From the NCBI GenBank assembly GCA_964512645.1, contig CAZEJS010000011.1:13375-77374 (forward strand): a DNA stretch of 64,000 bases, read 5' to 3'. Origin of the DNA: CAZEJS01 sp964512645 (GTDB taxonomy: Bacteria > Actinomycetota > Geothermincolia > Fen-727 > Anoxymicrobiaceae). The translations under genes and the position numbers were made by a program. The stretch's first letter is position 1, and every line of letters begins with the position of its first letter. A model generated the notes under the pieces. It had not been told where the DNA came from and did not search any database. It saw only the letters and a program-made list of their open reading frames with translations. Below, piece by piece: positions 7,248 to 16,427 of this stretch.

Positions 7248-9248
7248 TCATCCCAGGAGGGATTTCGCCTTCTCGACGACGTTACGGACGTTGAAGCCCG
7301 CCTTCTCCAGCGCCTGGCCGCCGGGGGCGGACATCCCGAAGAGGTCCCAGCCGATAACGTCCCCTTCGTCTCCGACGTACCTGCGCCATCCCAGCGTCGA
7401 GCCGGCTTCGACGGCCAGCTTCCTCACCGGGCCCGGCAGCACCCGTTCCCGGTATCCCGGCTCCTGCTCCTCGAACAGCTCCCAGGACGGCATGCTGACC
7501 ACGCCGGCGGCGATGCCCTCGCCCGCCAGGGCGGTCCGGGCTTCGAGCGCCAGGGCGACCTCGGAGCCGGTTGCGACCAGGATGATGTCCGCGCCGTCGG
7601 CCGGCCCGGTGAGGGAGTAAGCGCCCCTGGCGAGGCCTCCGGCGGGTTCGAGAGATGCCCTGTCGAGAACGGGCAGGTTCTGCCTGCTGAGCGCCAGGGC
7701 CACCGGTCCTCCGCGCTCGAGGGCCACCCTCCAGGCTTCGACGGTCTCGGCGGCGTCGCCGGGCCTGATCACCACCAGGCCCGGTATGGCGCGGAGCGCG
7801 GCCAGCTGCTCCACCGGCTGGTGGGTCGGCCCGTCCTCGCCGACCCCCAGGCTGTCGTGGGTGAAAACGTAGACCACGTGCACTCCCATGAGCGCCGCGA
7901 GCCTGATCGCCGGCCGCATGTAATCGGCGAAGACCAGGAAAGTGCCGCCGTAGGGGATAAGCCCCCCGCTGAGCGCCATGCCGTTCATCACCGCGGCCAT
8001 CCCGTGCTCGCGGATTCCGAAGTGAAGGTTCCGCCCGGAGAAGTCGCCCCTGCGGATGCTCCCCGCTCCCTTGATGACGGTCTGGTTGGACGGGCCGAGG
8101 TCGGCCGACCCGCCGATGAGCTCGGGCACCGCCCCGGCGAGCGCCTGGAGGACGTGCCCGGAGGCCGACCGCGTCGCCAGCTTCGACCCGGCCTCGAACT
8201 CCGGCAGGGCGCTCTCCCACCCGGCGGGGAGGCGCGCATCCGCGACCCTGCGGTACTCCGCGGCGAGCTCGGGGTGTTCCCGCCGGTAATCCTCGAACCG
8301 CGCCTCCCATTCGCCCTGCAGGCGGGCGCCCTTCTCCAGGGCGGTGCGCATGTGCTCGAGGACGGCGTCCGGGACGTGGAACTCCCCCTCCTCCGGCCAG
8401 CCGAGGTTCTTACGGGTCAGGAGGACTTCCTCGGGCCCCAGCGGCGCCCCGTGGGATTTCTCGCTGCCCTCCAGGTTCGGGCTCCCGCAGGCGATGCGCG
8501 AGCGCACCACCACCAGGCTCGGCCTGGAGGTCTCGAGGCGCGCTTCCTCGATGGAGGCGGAGAGGGCGTCGAGGTCGTTGGCGTCCTCGACGAACGGGGC
8601 GACGTGCCACCCGTAGGCGGAGTACCTGGCGGCCACGTCCTCGCTGAAGGAAAGATCGGTGCAACCCTCGATGGTAATCCGGTTGTCGTCGTACACGCAT
8701 ACCAGGCTGCCGAGCCCCAGGTGCCCCGCGAGTGAAGACGCCTCGGAGGTCACCCCTTCCATCATGTCCCCGTCGCTGGCGATGGCGTACACGTTGTAGT
8801 CGAAAAGGCCGCGGCCGTCGCGTTCGAAGCGCGAGGCGGTGATCGCCCGGCCCAGCGCCATTCCGACGGCGGTGGAAAGCCCCTGCCCCAGTGGGCCGCT
8901 GGTGACCTCGACGCCAGGGGTGACCCCGAACTCGGGGTGCCCGGGAGTGATGCTGCCCATCTGGCGGAACTCCCGCAGGTCATCCAGGCTCACATCGTAG
9001 CCGGTCAGGTAGAGCAGGGCGTACAGGAGCATAGAGGCGTGTCCCGCCGAGAGCACGAAGCGGTCGCGGCCCGGCCAGCGCGGGTCGGCGGGGTTGTGCC
9101 GCAGGAACCGGGTCCAGAGGACGTAGCCTACCGGGGCGAGCCCCATCGGCGCTCCCGGGTGGCCCGACTTCGCCCTTTCGATGGCGTCGATCGCCAGGCA
9201 GCGGATCGCGTTGACGCAGAGGCCGTCGATGTCGCGGGCAGGGTCCAT
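7248..9248 (-). CDS. tkt: Transketolase
   Basis: A 666-residue protein, the usual length for a one-chain transketolase. It transfers a two-carbon unit between sugar phosphates in the pentose phosphate pathway, using thiamine diphosphate (TPP) and Mg. Visible marks: SGHPGAPMG with His30; the TPP-binding stretch from SDGDMMEG (about 158-165) to YDDN (186-189); the pyrimidine domain with GIREHGMAAVMNGMAL; and the C-terminal domain with LVATGSEVALA. ATG 9248 is used; AAAGGAG lies 11 bases upstream, so a nearby CTG/TTG start is possible but the N-terminus then matches the family poorly. It appears monocistronic. Confidence 0.96.
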   Translation of the reverse strand: MDPARDIDGLCVNAIRCLAIDAIERAKSGHPGAPMGLAPVGYVLWTRFLRHNPADPRWPGRDRFVLSAGHASMLLYALLYLTGYDVSLDDLREFRQMGSITPGHPEFGVTPGVEVTSGPLGQGLSTAVGMALGRAITASRFERDGRGLFDYNVYAIASDGDMMEGVTSEASSLAGHLGLGSLVCVYDDNRITIEGCTDLSFSEDVAARYSAYGWHVAPFVEDANDLDALSASIEEARLETSRPSLVVVRSRIACGSPNLEGSEKSHGAPLGPEEVLLTRKNLGWPEEGEFHVPDAVLEHMRTALEKGARLQGEWEARFEDYRREHPELAAEYRRVADARLPAGWESALPEFEAGSKLATRSASGHVLQALAGAVPELIGGSADLGPSNQTVIKGAGSIRRGDFSGRNLHFGIREHGMAAVMNGMALSGGLIPYGGTFLVFADYMRPAIRLAALMGVHVVYVFTHDSLGVGEDGPTHQPVEQLAALRAIPGLVVIRPGDAAETVEAWRVALERGGPVALALSRQNLPVLDRASLEPAGGLARGAYSLTGPADGADIILVATGSEVALALEARTALAGEGIAAGVVSMPSWELFEEQEPGYRERVLPGPVRKLAVEAGSTLGWRRYVGDEGDVIGWDLFGMSAPGGQALEKAGFNVRNVVEKAKSLLG

Positions 9249-9501
9249 GGCGCGCAGTTCTCCTTTCCGGGGCGGGCCGCCCGCCCGTCCACCCGATACT
9301 ATATACCAGAGGGGGGCGCCTGGAGGAGATGGCGGAAAGGGGGTTGCCGGCGATGCAGGAAGGGGCGGCAGGAGCGCGTGACGCGTACGTGCGACTGCGT
9401 GACGAACACCCGCGCGGCCGTCCTCACCCGGCCGCACGCCGCTCCGCAGATCGCCGCCTTTCCCGCCGCCGCGCCACCGGACACCCCGCCCCCGGTTGAT
9501 A

Positions 9502-9507
9502 TATAAT
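9502..9507 (+). promoter_or_regulatory. -10 box of the SDR-thioesterase unit
   Basis: TATAAT (within TATATAAT) 38 bp upstream of the SDR start codon. No good -35 match is present 17 bp upstream, so this is a partial promoter call. Confidence 0.45.
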
Positions 9508-9544
9508 CGCGGCGGCCGAACATCCGACGGACCAGGGGGGCGAG

Positions 9545-10369
9545 ATGGCTCGAAAAGACATCACCGGCAAATGGGCGCTGGTCACCGGTGCCGGCAGCGG
9601 AATGGGCAGGACGACGTCGCTCGAGCTGGCCCGCGAGGGAGCAAACCTTATTCTCGTGGACATCTGCGGCGAAGCCCTCGGGAGCGTGGCCAGGGAGGTC
9701 GAGACCCTGGGCGTCGAGTGCCAGACGTTCTGCGCCGACGTGACCGACTGGGAGCAGATCAAGGGCATGGCCGATACCATAAACGCCAGGTACGGCGGCC
9801 TGGACATCCTCGTCAACAACGCCGGCATCGCCCACATGGGTTTCACGCTGGACACCTCGTTCGAGGAATGGAAGAGGCTCCTGGACATCAACCTGTGGTC
9901 CGTCATCTACATGGTCAAGGCGTTCGCGCCGGCGATGATCAGGCGCGGGAGCGGGCACATAGTGAACGTCTCCAGCGGTCAGGCGTTTTTCGCGGTCCCC
10001 ACCTGGGGGCCTTACGCCACCACCAAGTTCGCGGTCGACGGGTACAGCGAGGCGCTGCGGTACGAGCTCTACATGAGCGGTGTCAGCGTCAGCGCGGTGT
10101 ACCCGGGTATCGTCAGGACCCCGTTCTACGATTCCATAACCGGCGGGTTGATGGTCCGCCTGGGCATGAAACTCCTGATGGCGACCGCGGCGAAGCCGGA
10201 GGCGGTCAGCAGGCTCACGGTCCAGGGCATCAAGAGGAACAGGAAGATGATAATCCCGTTCATCATGTGGCCCGTTTACCTGTTCAAGCCACTGGCGCCG
10301 CTCCCGTTCGAGCTGGCCGGTCGCCTGGTCGCCTGGGCGCTGCGGCGCGAGCAGAAGACGGGATGTTGA
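9545..10369 (+). CDS. Short-chain dehydrogenase/reductase (SDR)
   Basis: A 274-residue classical SDR. It has the NAD(P)-binding TGAGSGMG at 14-21, NNAG, the catalytic Ser in NVSSGQAF, and YATTK (Tyr/Lys pair). It also has the typical PGIVRTPFY after the active site. The extra ~25 C-terminal residues (FIMWPVYLFKPLAPLPF) are hydrophobic and may sit at a membrane, as in retinol-dehydrogenase-like SDRs that act on lipids. Substrate unknown. The thioesterase gene follows after 9 bp, so acyl or ketone substrates are plausible. Confidence 0.88.
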   Translation: MARKDITGKWALVTGAGSGMGRTTSLELAREGANLILVDICGEALGSVAREVETLGVECQTFCADVTDWEQIKGMADTINARYGGLDILVNNAGIAHMGFTLDTSFEEWKRLLDINLWSVIYMVKAFAPAMIRRGSGHIVNVSSGQAFFAVPTWGPYATTKFAVDGYSEALRYELYMSGVSVSAVYPGIVRTPFYDSITGGLMVRLGMKLLMATAAKPEAVSRLTVQGIKRNRKMIIPFIMWPVYLFKPLAPLPFELAGRLVAWALRREQKTGC

Positions 10370-10378
10370 GCCGGGCAC

Positions 10379-10780
10379 ATGGACGATCGCCTGCTGAGGA
10401 AGTTCGAGTCCGACGCCTACGCCGTTTTCCTGGGCGTTGAGTTTGTCCTGGTCGAGGACGGGCACTGCGTCGTCAGGATGCCGGTGCGTGACGAGATGAT
10501 GAACTTCAACGGGGGCGTGCATGGCGGGGCCATCTTCTCCCTGGCCGATGTTGCCTTCAGCGCCGCCTCGAACTCCTGGGGCTCAATGGCGGCGGCCATC
10601 AGCGTGAACGTCGACTTCCTTGCGCCCGCCGGCGAAACGGCTTACCTGGAGGCGGAAGCCCGGCAGGCGGGCCGCGGCGGGCGGGCCGTCAACTACGACA
10701 TGGAAGTGCGCAGGGACGACGGGTCCGTGGTGGCCGTCCTCAGCGGCTGGGTTTACCAGACAAACAGGGACCTGCTCTGA
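10379..10780 (+). CDS. PaaI-type hotdog-fold thioesterase
   Basis: A 133-residue single hotdog domain. The motif NFNGGVHGGAIFSLADVAF (residues 42-60) holds the conserved Asn/Gly/His-Gly-Gly and Asp57 used for catalysis in PaaI/YbgC-like acyl-CoA thioesterases. The later stretch VDFLAPAGETAYLEAEA also fits. It would hydrolyse aromatic or medium acyl-CoA esters; which one cannot be said. It starts 9 bp after the SDR, in the same operon. Confidence 0.88.
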   Translation: MDDRLLRKFESDAYAVFLGVEFVLVEDGHCVVRMPVRDEMMNFNGGVHGGAIFSLADVAFSAASNSWGSMAAAISVNVDFLAPAGETAYLEAEARQAGRGGRAVNYDMEVRRDDGSVVAVLSGWVYQTNRDLL

Positions 10781-11016
10781 GTTCTCGCCGGGGCCGGCTC
10801 CCTGAAGCGCGGCCAGGACCGGCCCGGGGAGGTCGTCGCGGTGACTTTCGTTTGGGCCGACCCGCATCGCGCCCCCGGGGAGCGCAAACAAACACCGGCG
10901 CCGGCGCGTCTTACGGGTTGTCCGCGGAACTCCGGGTTTCGTACGGTGAGAAGCGCGCCATGCCTGCAGTCGTTGCGCGGGTGAGGCGGCGCTTCGTTTC
11001 TGAAAGGAACGGCGGC

Positions 11017-13572
11017 ATGAGAAGAAGCACCGTTGCCGTACTGGCGGTGTGCCTTGCGTGCGCGCTGGCGCTCCCCTGCTGTCTGCCGGCAGCCGCGGCC
11101 GCGCCTTCAGGCCCGGCGCCGGAGAAAAGGCCCGGCATGGGGCTGGCTCCCTCGCAGGCGGAGCAGGCACGGCGGTTCGATGCGGGGCGTCATCTCGCGG
11201 GGGGAGCGGGGGCGCCGGCGGCCTCGGTGGACCTCTCCGGTTACACGCCGCCGATCGGGAACCAGGGACCGTACCAGAGTTGTGTGGGCTGGGCGACCGG
11301 TTACTACGCGAAGTCCTGGTACGAGAAGAAAGAACATCCCTCCTGGGACCTCGCCGACAGGAGATACCAGATGAGCCCGCAGTTCGTCTGGAACGGCATC
11401 AACGGCGGAGGCGACAACCCCACCAGCATCGATAACGCCATGAAGTTCATGGAGAACTACGGGTGTACGGACTGGGCGCAGTTCCCGTACGACGGCGCCG
11501 GTTTCGCGAGACGGCCGGACGCCGCGACGTACGCCGCGGCGGAGCAGTACCGGATTTCCGGGGACTGGGGATGGTTCTTCCTGAAGGGCAGGAAGGACCC
11601 CGACGCCGTCAGCGGCCTCAAAGCCTGGATCAACGCGGGCAACCCCCTCGTCATGGGCATCCCGATATACTCGGACTTCCCCGGATACGGTTCCAACCCG
11701 GCCTCGCCGTACTACGACCACAGCGGTCCGGGCTCTACCCTCGGGGGTCACGCGGTGTTCGTCGCCGGGTACGACGACAACGCCGGGGGGCCGGGGCGGG
11801 GAGGGTTCCTGGTGATCAACTCCTGGGGGCCCCGGTGGAACGGGAACGGACGGATCTGGCTCAGCTACGGCTTCGTGCAGAACCACGCCTGGGAGGCCTG
11901 GCACATGTCCGACAGGGACTCCGCGCCCGGGGTCTCCTCGGTCACCCCGTTGGTCGGCGGCCCCGGCCAGGCCGTCACAATCGAGGGCGACAACCTGGGC
12001 GCCTGCCGCAGATCGGCGCGGGTCGGCTTCCAGGGCGGCGCTTCCGGGAAGGTGGTCACCTGGTCCAACCGGCGCATCCGGGTCCGGGTTCCCTCCGGCG
12101 CCAGGACGGGGAGCGTCTGCGTGTACGACTGGGAGGGCAGGCGCTCGAACGGCAGGACTTTCACGGTGGGACCGCCCTCCAACGCCGCCGCGGACTGGCT
12201 GTTCGCGGAAGGGGCGACCTGGCCCGGCTTCGACGAGTGGGTCCTGCTGCAGAACCCCGGGAAATCATCCTCCACCGTCAGGCTGGAGTTCCTGACGCCG
12301 GGCGGAGAGGTGGGCGGTCCGACCGTCAGCGTGCCACCGTCAAGCAGGCTCAGCGTCCACGTCAACGAGTTCGTTCCGAACGCCGACGTGTCTACCGCGG
12401 TCCTGGCCGTGGACGGTCCCCCGGTCTGCGCGGAGAGGGCGATGTACTTCTCGGGGGAGAACGGGAAGTGGGGCGCGCACGACTCGGTCGGGGCGCAGGC
12501 CGTCGCCGACACCTGGTACCTGGCGGAGGGCGCCACCTGGCCGGGTTACGACGAGTGGGTGCTGGTCATGAACCCGTTCAACGAGCGCGTCACCGCCGCG
12601 GTGACATTCCATACACCCCAGGGCGAGAGGAGCGGGCCGCGCCTCGACCTCGCCCCGAACAGCAGGCAGAACGTCCACGTCAACGAGTACGTGCCCGACG
12701 CCGACGTCTCGGCGGTGGTGCGCTGCACCAGCGACGGTTACGGTGTCGTCGCCGAGCGCTCGGTGTACGTCGAAACTCCCGACGGGAAGGCAGGGTGCCA
12801 CAACTCCGTGGGTTCCTCCGAGCTGGCCGGGGCGTGGGGCCTGGCGGAGGGGGCAACCCGGCCGGGTTACGAGGAGTGGGTGCTCGTGCAGAATCCGACG
12901 GCCGACCCCGTCCGGGTGGAACTGTACTTCCTCACCCCGGCCGGGGCGATTCGTGGTCCATTGGAGGAGCTGCCTCCCGGGAGGCGCGCCTCGTTTCGCG
13001 TGAACGACTACGCGCCCGACAGGGACGTCTCGACGGTTGTGTTCACGGGGTCGGAGGACCAGAAGGTCGTCGCCGAACGGGCGCAGTACGTATCCAGCCC
13101 CGACGGGAAGCGGGGCTCGCACTGCTCCCTGGGGTCGGCTTACGCCAGCAGGGACTGGCTGCTCCCCGAGGGGTGCACCTTCCCCGGCTTCGAGGAGTGG
13201 GTGCTGGTGATGAACCCCGACAGGGACGCCCCCGCCCGCTTCGCGCTTACGTTCATGACGCCGCAGGGCGAAGTCCCGGGGCCGGAGATGGAGCTGGCGC
13301 CGACCTCCAGGGCCAGCGTCCGGGTGAACGACTACTGTGCCTGCGAGGTTTCCACCAGGGTGGTGTCCGGCGGCTACGTCATCGCCGAGCGCGCGATGTA
13401 CATGGACACTCCCCAGGGCAAGCGGGGCGCCACATGCTCCCTCGGGGTTCCGGCCGCCGTCCTGGGCGGCCCGCCGGGGTCCGGGGCGGCTTCAGGTGCG
13501 GGCGGGCGCGTGCTCCCCGTGCTCCACGCAAGCCGCCTGAGTCCCGGCGCTTCCGGCCCCGGCCTCCGGTAA
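11017..13572 (+). CDS. Secreted papain-like (C1) cysteine peptidase with IPT/TIG domain and four ~105-residue repeats
   Basis: An 851-residue secreted protein. Signal peptide 1-29. The peptidase domain (about 70-300) has all papain-family active-site residues: Gln83 and Cys89 in IGNQGPYQSCVGWA, His245 in LGGHAVFVAGYDD, Asn268 in VINSWG. Residues about 303-385 form an IPT/TIG domain (VTPLVGGPGQAVTIEG). Then come four repeats of ~105 residues, each opening like WLFAEGATWPGFDEWVLLQNP and closing like ERAMYFSGENGKWG-HDSVG. The same repeat is found in the protein at 56240-57622. AAAGGA lies 9 bases before ATG 11017, which fits the signal peptide. Likely an extracellular protein-degrading enzyme anchored or targeted by its repeats (inference). 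Confidence 0.9.
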   Translation: MRRSTVAVLAVCLACALALPCCLPAAAAAPSGPAPEKRPGMGLAPSQAEQARRFDAGRHLAGGAGAPAASVDLSGYTPPIGNQGPYQSCVGWATGYYAKSWYEKKEHPSWDLADRRYQMSPQFVWNGINGGGDNPTSIDNAMKFMENYGCTDWAQFPYDGAGFARRPDAATYAAAEQYRISGDWGWFFLKGRKDPDAVSGLKAWINAGNPLVMGIPIYSDFPGYGSNPASPYYDHSGPGSTLGGHAVFVAGYDDNAGGPGRGGFLVINSWGPRWNGNGRIWLSYGFVQNHAWEAWHMSDRDSAPGVSSVTPLVGGPGQAVTIEGDNLGACRRSARVGFQGGASGKVVTWSNRRIRVRVPSGARTGSVCVYDWEGRRSNGRTFTVGPPSNAAADWLFAEGATWPGFDEWVLLQNPGKSSSTVRLEFLTPGGEVGGPTVSVPPSSRLSVHVNEFVPNADVSTAVLAVDGPPVCAERAMYFSGENGKWGAHDSVGAQAVADTWYLAEGATWPGYDEWVLVMNPFNERVTAAVTFHTPQGERSGPRLDLAPNSRQNVHVNEYVPDADVSAVVRCTSDGYGVVAERSVYVETPDGKAGCHNSVGSSELAGAWGLAEGATRPGYEEWVLVQNPTADPVRVELYFLTPAGAIRGPLEELPPGRRASFRVNDYAPDRDVSTVVFTGSEDQKVVAERAQYVSSPDGKRGSHCSLGSAYASRDWLLPEGCTFPGFEEWVLVMNPDRDAPARFALTFMTPQGEVPGPEMELAPTSRASVRVNDYCACEVSTRVVSGGYVIAERAMYMDTPQGKRGATCSLGVPAAVLGGPPGSGAASGAGGRVLPVLHASRLSPGASGPGLR

Positions 13573-13647
13573 GTGAAGCGTCCGTCGTGATAGTGTAGAA
13601 TCTCATTTCGCCGCGGGAAGCGCGACAATGGGCATGCGGGGGAAGAC

Positions 13648-14019
13648 ATGAAGGTGAAGTGCGACGCGTGCGGGCGCGAGTTCGACAAGGTCTACTGGGA
13701 CATGGAGCCCCACCTTTGCAGGAGGTGCCAGTCTCTTGGCAAAGACGCCTGCGCCGAGTGCGAGGGGTGGTGCTGCGAGCGCCCCAACGAGGAGGGGCGC
13801 ATCGCCCTGCTCGAGGACGAAAAAGAGCGGTTTGGCTTCAAGAGGGACTGGATGTGGGCCGAGCCCTGCCGCTGGAGGGACCCGGAGACGGGCTTCTGCA
13901 TGCTGCGCGTGCGCTTCCAGCCGACGGTGTGCAAGGAGTACGTCTGCGAGGACATGGTCAAATCCGCGAGGGCCAAGCTCGCCGGGAGCGGAAGGCGGGA
14001 TGCCCGGGGAGGCGCGTAA
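13648..14019 (+). CDS. Cysteine-rich metal-binding protein, YkgJ-like pattern
   Basis: A 123-residue soluble protein with 12 cysteines: C5/C8 and C24/C27 look like a zinc ribbon (KCDACGREFD; LCRRCQSLG), followed by CAECEGWCC, and CRW, CML and CKEYVC further on. The C-x2-C-x3-CC cluster resembles the YkgJ/UPF0153 family of putative zinc- or iron-chelating proteins. Function unknown. A TAGAAT box lies at 13596-13601. The DMT carrier follows after 36 bp. Confidence 0.75.
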   Translation: MKVKCDACGREFDKVYWDMEPHLCRRCQSLGKDACAECEGWCCERPNEEGRIALLEDEKERFGFKRDWMWAEPCRWRDPETGFCMLRVRFQPTVCKEYVCEDMVKSARAKLAGSGRRDARGGA

Positions 14020-14055
14020 GCACTTGTTCGGTATCACCCCTGGAGGCCATTCCGG

Positions 14056-14994
14056 ATGAAGCTCGCCATCGGCGTCAGCCTCGCGCTCGCGGCTACCATC
14101 CTTATCAACTACAGCAACTACCTCCAGAAACGCCAGCTGGGGTTCCTGCCGCGCATCGGCGAAGAAGGCGTCATCAAGACCATACGGGCGTTCCTGGCCT
14201 GCACCCCGTGGCTCGCGGCGCAGGGGCTTCAGATAGGGGGGGCGTGGCTCCACAACGTCGCGGTGGCGTTCGCCCCGCTCTCCGTCGTCCAACCGATAAA
14301 CGCCGCCGGGATTTGCCTGCTGGTGTTCCTGGCCATAACCAGGTTGAAGGAGAAGGCGTCGGTTGTCGACTGGCTGGGGATCGTCTCGATAGTCGCGGGG
14401 GTCCTGATGCTGGGGGTGACGCTCGTGGGAACGCGCGTGACCACGACCGAGTACCGGCCGGTGATACTCTGGTTTTTCATCGTCATGATGATGAGCGTGG
14501 CGATATCGACGCTGTTCATGGCGCTGGTGCGAAAGGACGAGAGGACCTCCTCTTTCATCGGGATCGGGGTCGGCTGCCTGGTGGGCCTCACGGCGATTTT
14601 CACCAAGATGGCCTGGACGGATATCGGCAACCGCTGGGGTGAGTACAGGGCGGCGGGGTTCCTCTTCTCCTCGTTCTTCTGGGTCGCCGTGCTCATCACG
14701 GTTGTGTCGATGGTGCTGTTTCAGACCGCGCTCCAGCGGGGTTCGGCGATCGTTGTCGTCCCGCTGGTGACCGGCTTCAGCAACCTCATTCCCACGGTGG
14801 TCGGTTTCATCGCCTTCAAGGAGCCGTTTCCCCAGGGCACCCTGATGATCTCCCTGCGCCTGGGCTCGATCCTGCTGATCATCGGCGGCGCGGTGCTCCT
14901 CTCCCTGCGCAAGGAGGGAGGCGGGGCGACGACCGTATACAGGGAAGGGGCCGCCGCCCGGGAGCCGGGGGACGAGTTCCTGGAGCTTACTTGA
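14056..14994 (+). CDS. DMT-superfamily (NIPA/EamA-like) membrane transporter
   Basis: A 312-residue protein with nine or ten predicted membrane helices in two related halves, as in drug/metabolite transporters. The N-terminal half (NYSNYLQKRQLG; PLSVVQPINAAGICLLVFLA) and the C-terminal half (LQRGSAIVVVPLVTGFSNLIPTVVG) resemble NIPA-type putative magnesium transporters and EamA proteins. Substrate cannot be predicted. It ends in a hydrophilic tail of ~25 residues. The neighbours do not indicate a substrate. Confidence 0.82.
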   Translation: MKLAIGVSLALAATILINYSNYLQKRQLGFLPRIGEEGVIKTIRAFLACTPWLAAQGLQIGGAWLHNVAVAFAPLSVVQPINAAGICLLVFLAITRLKEKASVVDWLGIVSIVAGVLMLGVTLVGTRVTTTEYRPVILWFFIVMMMSVAISTLFMALVRKDERTSSFIGIGVGCLVGLTAIFTKMAWTDIGNRWGEYRAAGFLFSSFFWVAVLITVVSMVLFQTALQRGSAIVVVPLVTGFSNLIPTVVGFIAFKEPFPQGTLMISLRLGSILLIIGGAVLLSLRKEGGGATTVYREGAAAREPGDEFLELT

Positions 14995-15127
14995 GGGCCG
15001 CCCGGGCGGCCGCTCCGGGGAGACCCCGCCGGGGCCGGCGCGCTCGCCGGGAAGGCCTTTGTCGCGTCGGCGCGCTCGAGGTGGAAGTGGACAGAGAACT
15101 CGAAAGCATACGATTCAAGGGGCGGGC

Positions 15128-15877
15128 ATGACTATAGCGTTTTTCGACCTGGACCATACGCTGCTCGACGGGGCGAACGGTACGCTGTACGCGAAGCAGA
15201 TGATTCGCGAGAAGCTGATGGATAAAAAGGTGCTGCTGGTCGTGGCCTGGTACTCGGTGCTCTACAAGCTCAACCGCTTCCCCCGGGAAGCCGCGTACAG
15301 GAAGGTCCTCGACGAAATGGGCCGGCACACGGTCCTCGAGATGATTGACATGATGGACCGGGGGTTCGAGCTCTACATTGTGCCGAGGCTCTACCGGCGG
15401 GGCGCCGATCTCGTAACCGACCACAAGGCGCGAGGGCACACCACGGTCATAGCCACCGCGGCCGGGGAGTACGTGGCCGAGCGCGTGCGGGCCCAGTTGG
15501 GCGCCGACGACTACCTGGCCACGCCCACACCGACCAGGGGCGACCGCATATCCAGCGAGATCGTGGGGCCGATGGCGTTCCAGGAGGGCAAGCTGGAGAT
15601 GGCCCTGGATTTCTGCGGCGAGCGCGGGGTCGACATATCCGACTGCTGGTTCTACTCGGACAGCGCCAGCGACCTGCCCCTGCTGGACGCGGTGGGCCAC
15701 CCCGTCCTGGTGAACCCCCAGTTCAAGCTCAGGCTCGCCAACAGGAAGAGAGGATGGCCGGTGCTCAGGTTCGACGAGTACGCGAGCTTCGATGCCATCG
15801 CCCGTCCGGTGCACGTGAAATCCCCGGGGATGGACCGGTTCGTGCGCATGCACGAGGAGTCCCTGGCGGCGCGCTGA
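15128..15877 (+). CDS. HAD-IB family phosphatase (SerB-like)
   Basis: A 249-residue haloacid-dehalogenase-superfamily hydrolase. Motif I is FFDLDHTLLDG (Asp7 nucleophile, Asp9 acid/base); motif II is near IATAAGEYV; motif III/IV is WFYSDSASDLPLLDAVG. The helical cap between motifs I and II marks subfamily IB, which contains phosphoserine phosphatase and several lipid-headgroup phosphatases. Substrate unknown. ATG 15128 is chosen because the motif starts at once and the upstream reading is low-complexity. A terminator follows at 15908. Confidence 0.9.
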   Translation: MTIAFFDLDHTLLDGANGTLYAKQMIREKLMDKKVLLVVAWYSVLYKLNRFPREAAYRKVLDEMGRHTVLEMIDMMDRGFELYIVPRLYRRGADLVTDHKARGHTTVIATAAGEYVAERVRAQLGADDYLATPTPTRGDRISSEIVGPMAFQEGKLEMALDFCGERGVDISDCWFYSDSASDLPLLDAVGHPVLVNPQFKLRLANRKRGWPVLRFDEYASFDAIARPVHVKSPGMDRFVRMHEESLAAR

Positions 15878-15907
15878 GAAGCCGGGCGCCGCGCTTCAGG
15901 AAAAGAG

Positions 15908-15932
15908 AAGGCGGGCTTTCGCCCGCCTTTCC
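15908..15932. terminator. Bidirectional terminator between convergent genes
   Basis: AAGGCGGGC and GCCCGCCTT pair perfectly (9 bp) around TTTC, with T/A runs on both sides. It ends the HAD gene from the left and the DUF35/thiolase-like operon from the right. Confidence 0.85.
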
Positions 15933-15950
15933 CGATGCGTCGCGGCCCGC

Positions 15951-16418
15951 TCACAGCGGCTCGAACCTGTCGATGTCCGACAGGCTCCCGACCGGCTCGT
16001 CCACCCACACCGTCTTCACCCTCATCCCGACCCTGGCGTCTTTCCAGTCGATGCCGGCTATGGTGCCGGTGACCCAGGTGTCCGCCCCGTCGAGCTGTAT
16101 CATCGCCGCGATGCGGGGGATGTCGATGGGGTTGCCTCTCACGTCGGCCATCTCCACGCAGTAGCTCATGACAACGCCGGTGTCCTTGACCTCCACGACC
16201 TCGTCGATGTCGATGAAGCACTTCCGGCAGAACGTCGGAGCGGGTACGTATACGGTCCCGCACTGGTGGCACTTGATGCCGCGGATCTTCCTCTCCTTCA
16301 TGCTGTCGACCAGCAGCCTGAGGCCGCCGCCGTCGACCATGTACCTGTAGGTGGACACATCCCAGGTGCCCTGGACCTGGCGTGTCTCCTCGCCCATCTC
16401 GAATGTCATTTCGTCCAC
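15951..16418 (-). CDS. DUF35 zinc-ribbon/OB-fold protein, partner of a thiolase-like protein
   Basis: A 155-residue protein with an intact rubredoxin-like zinc ribbon (C50-x2-C53, C64-x2-C67) and a C-terminal OB fold (VVMSYCVEMADVRGNP, then GMRVKTVWVDEP). DUF35 proteins such as ChsH2 and BbsA bind thiolase-fold enzymes and help place acyl-CoA substrates (established). It is the last gene of a four-gene operon, 9 bp behind a thiolase-like gene. The likely role is a subunit of an acyl-CoA condensing or cleaving complex. Confidence 0.88.
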   Translation of the reverse strand: MDEMTFEMGEETRQVQGTWDVSTYRYMVDGGGLRLLVDSMKERKIRGIKCHQCGTVYVPAPTFCRKCFIDIDEVVEVKDTGVVMSYCVEMADVRGNPIDIPRIAAMIQLDGADTWVTGTIAGIDWKDARVGMRVKTVWVDEPVGSLSDIDRFEPL

Positions 16419-16427
16419 CTCCCCGCC

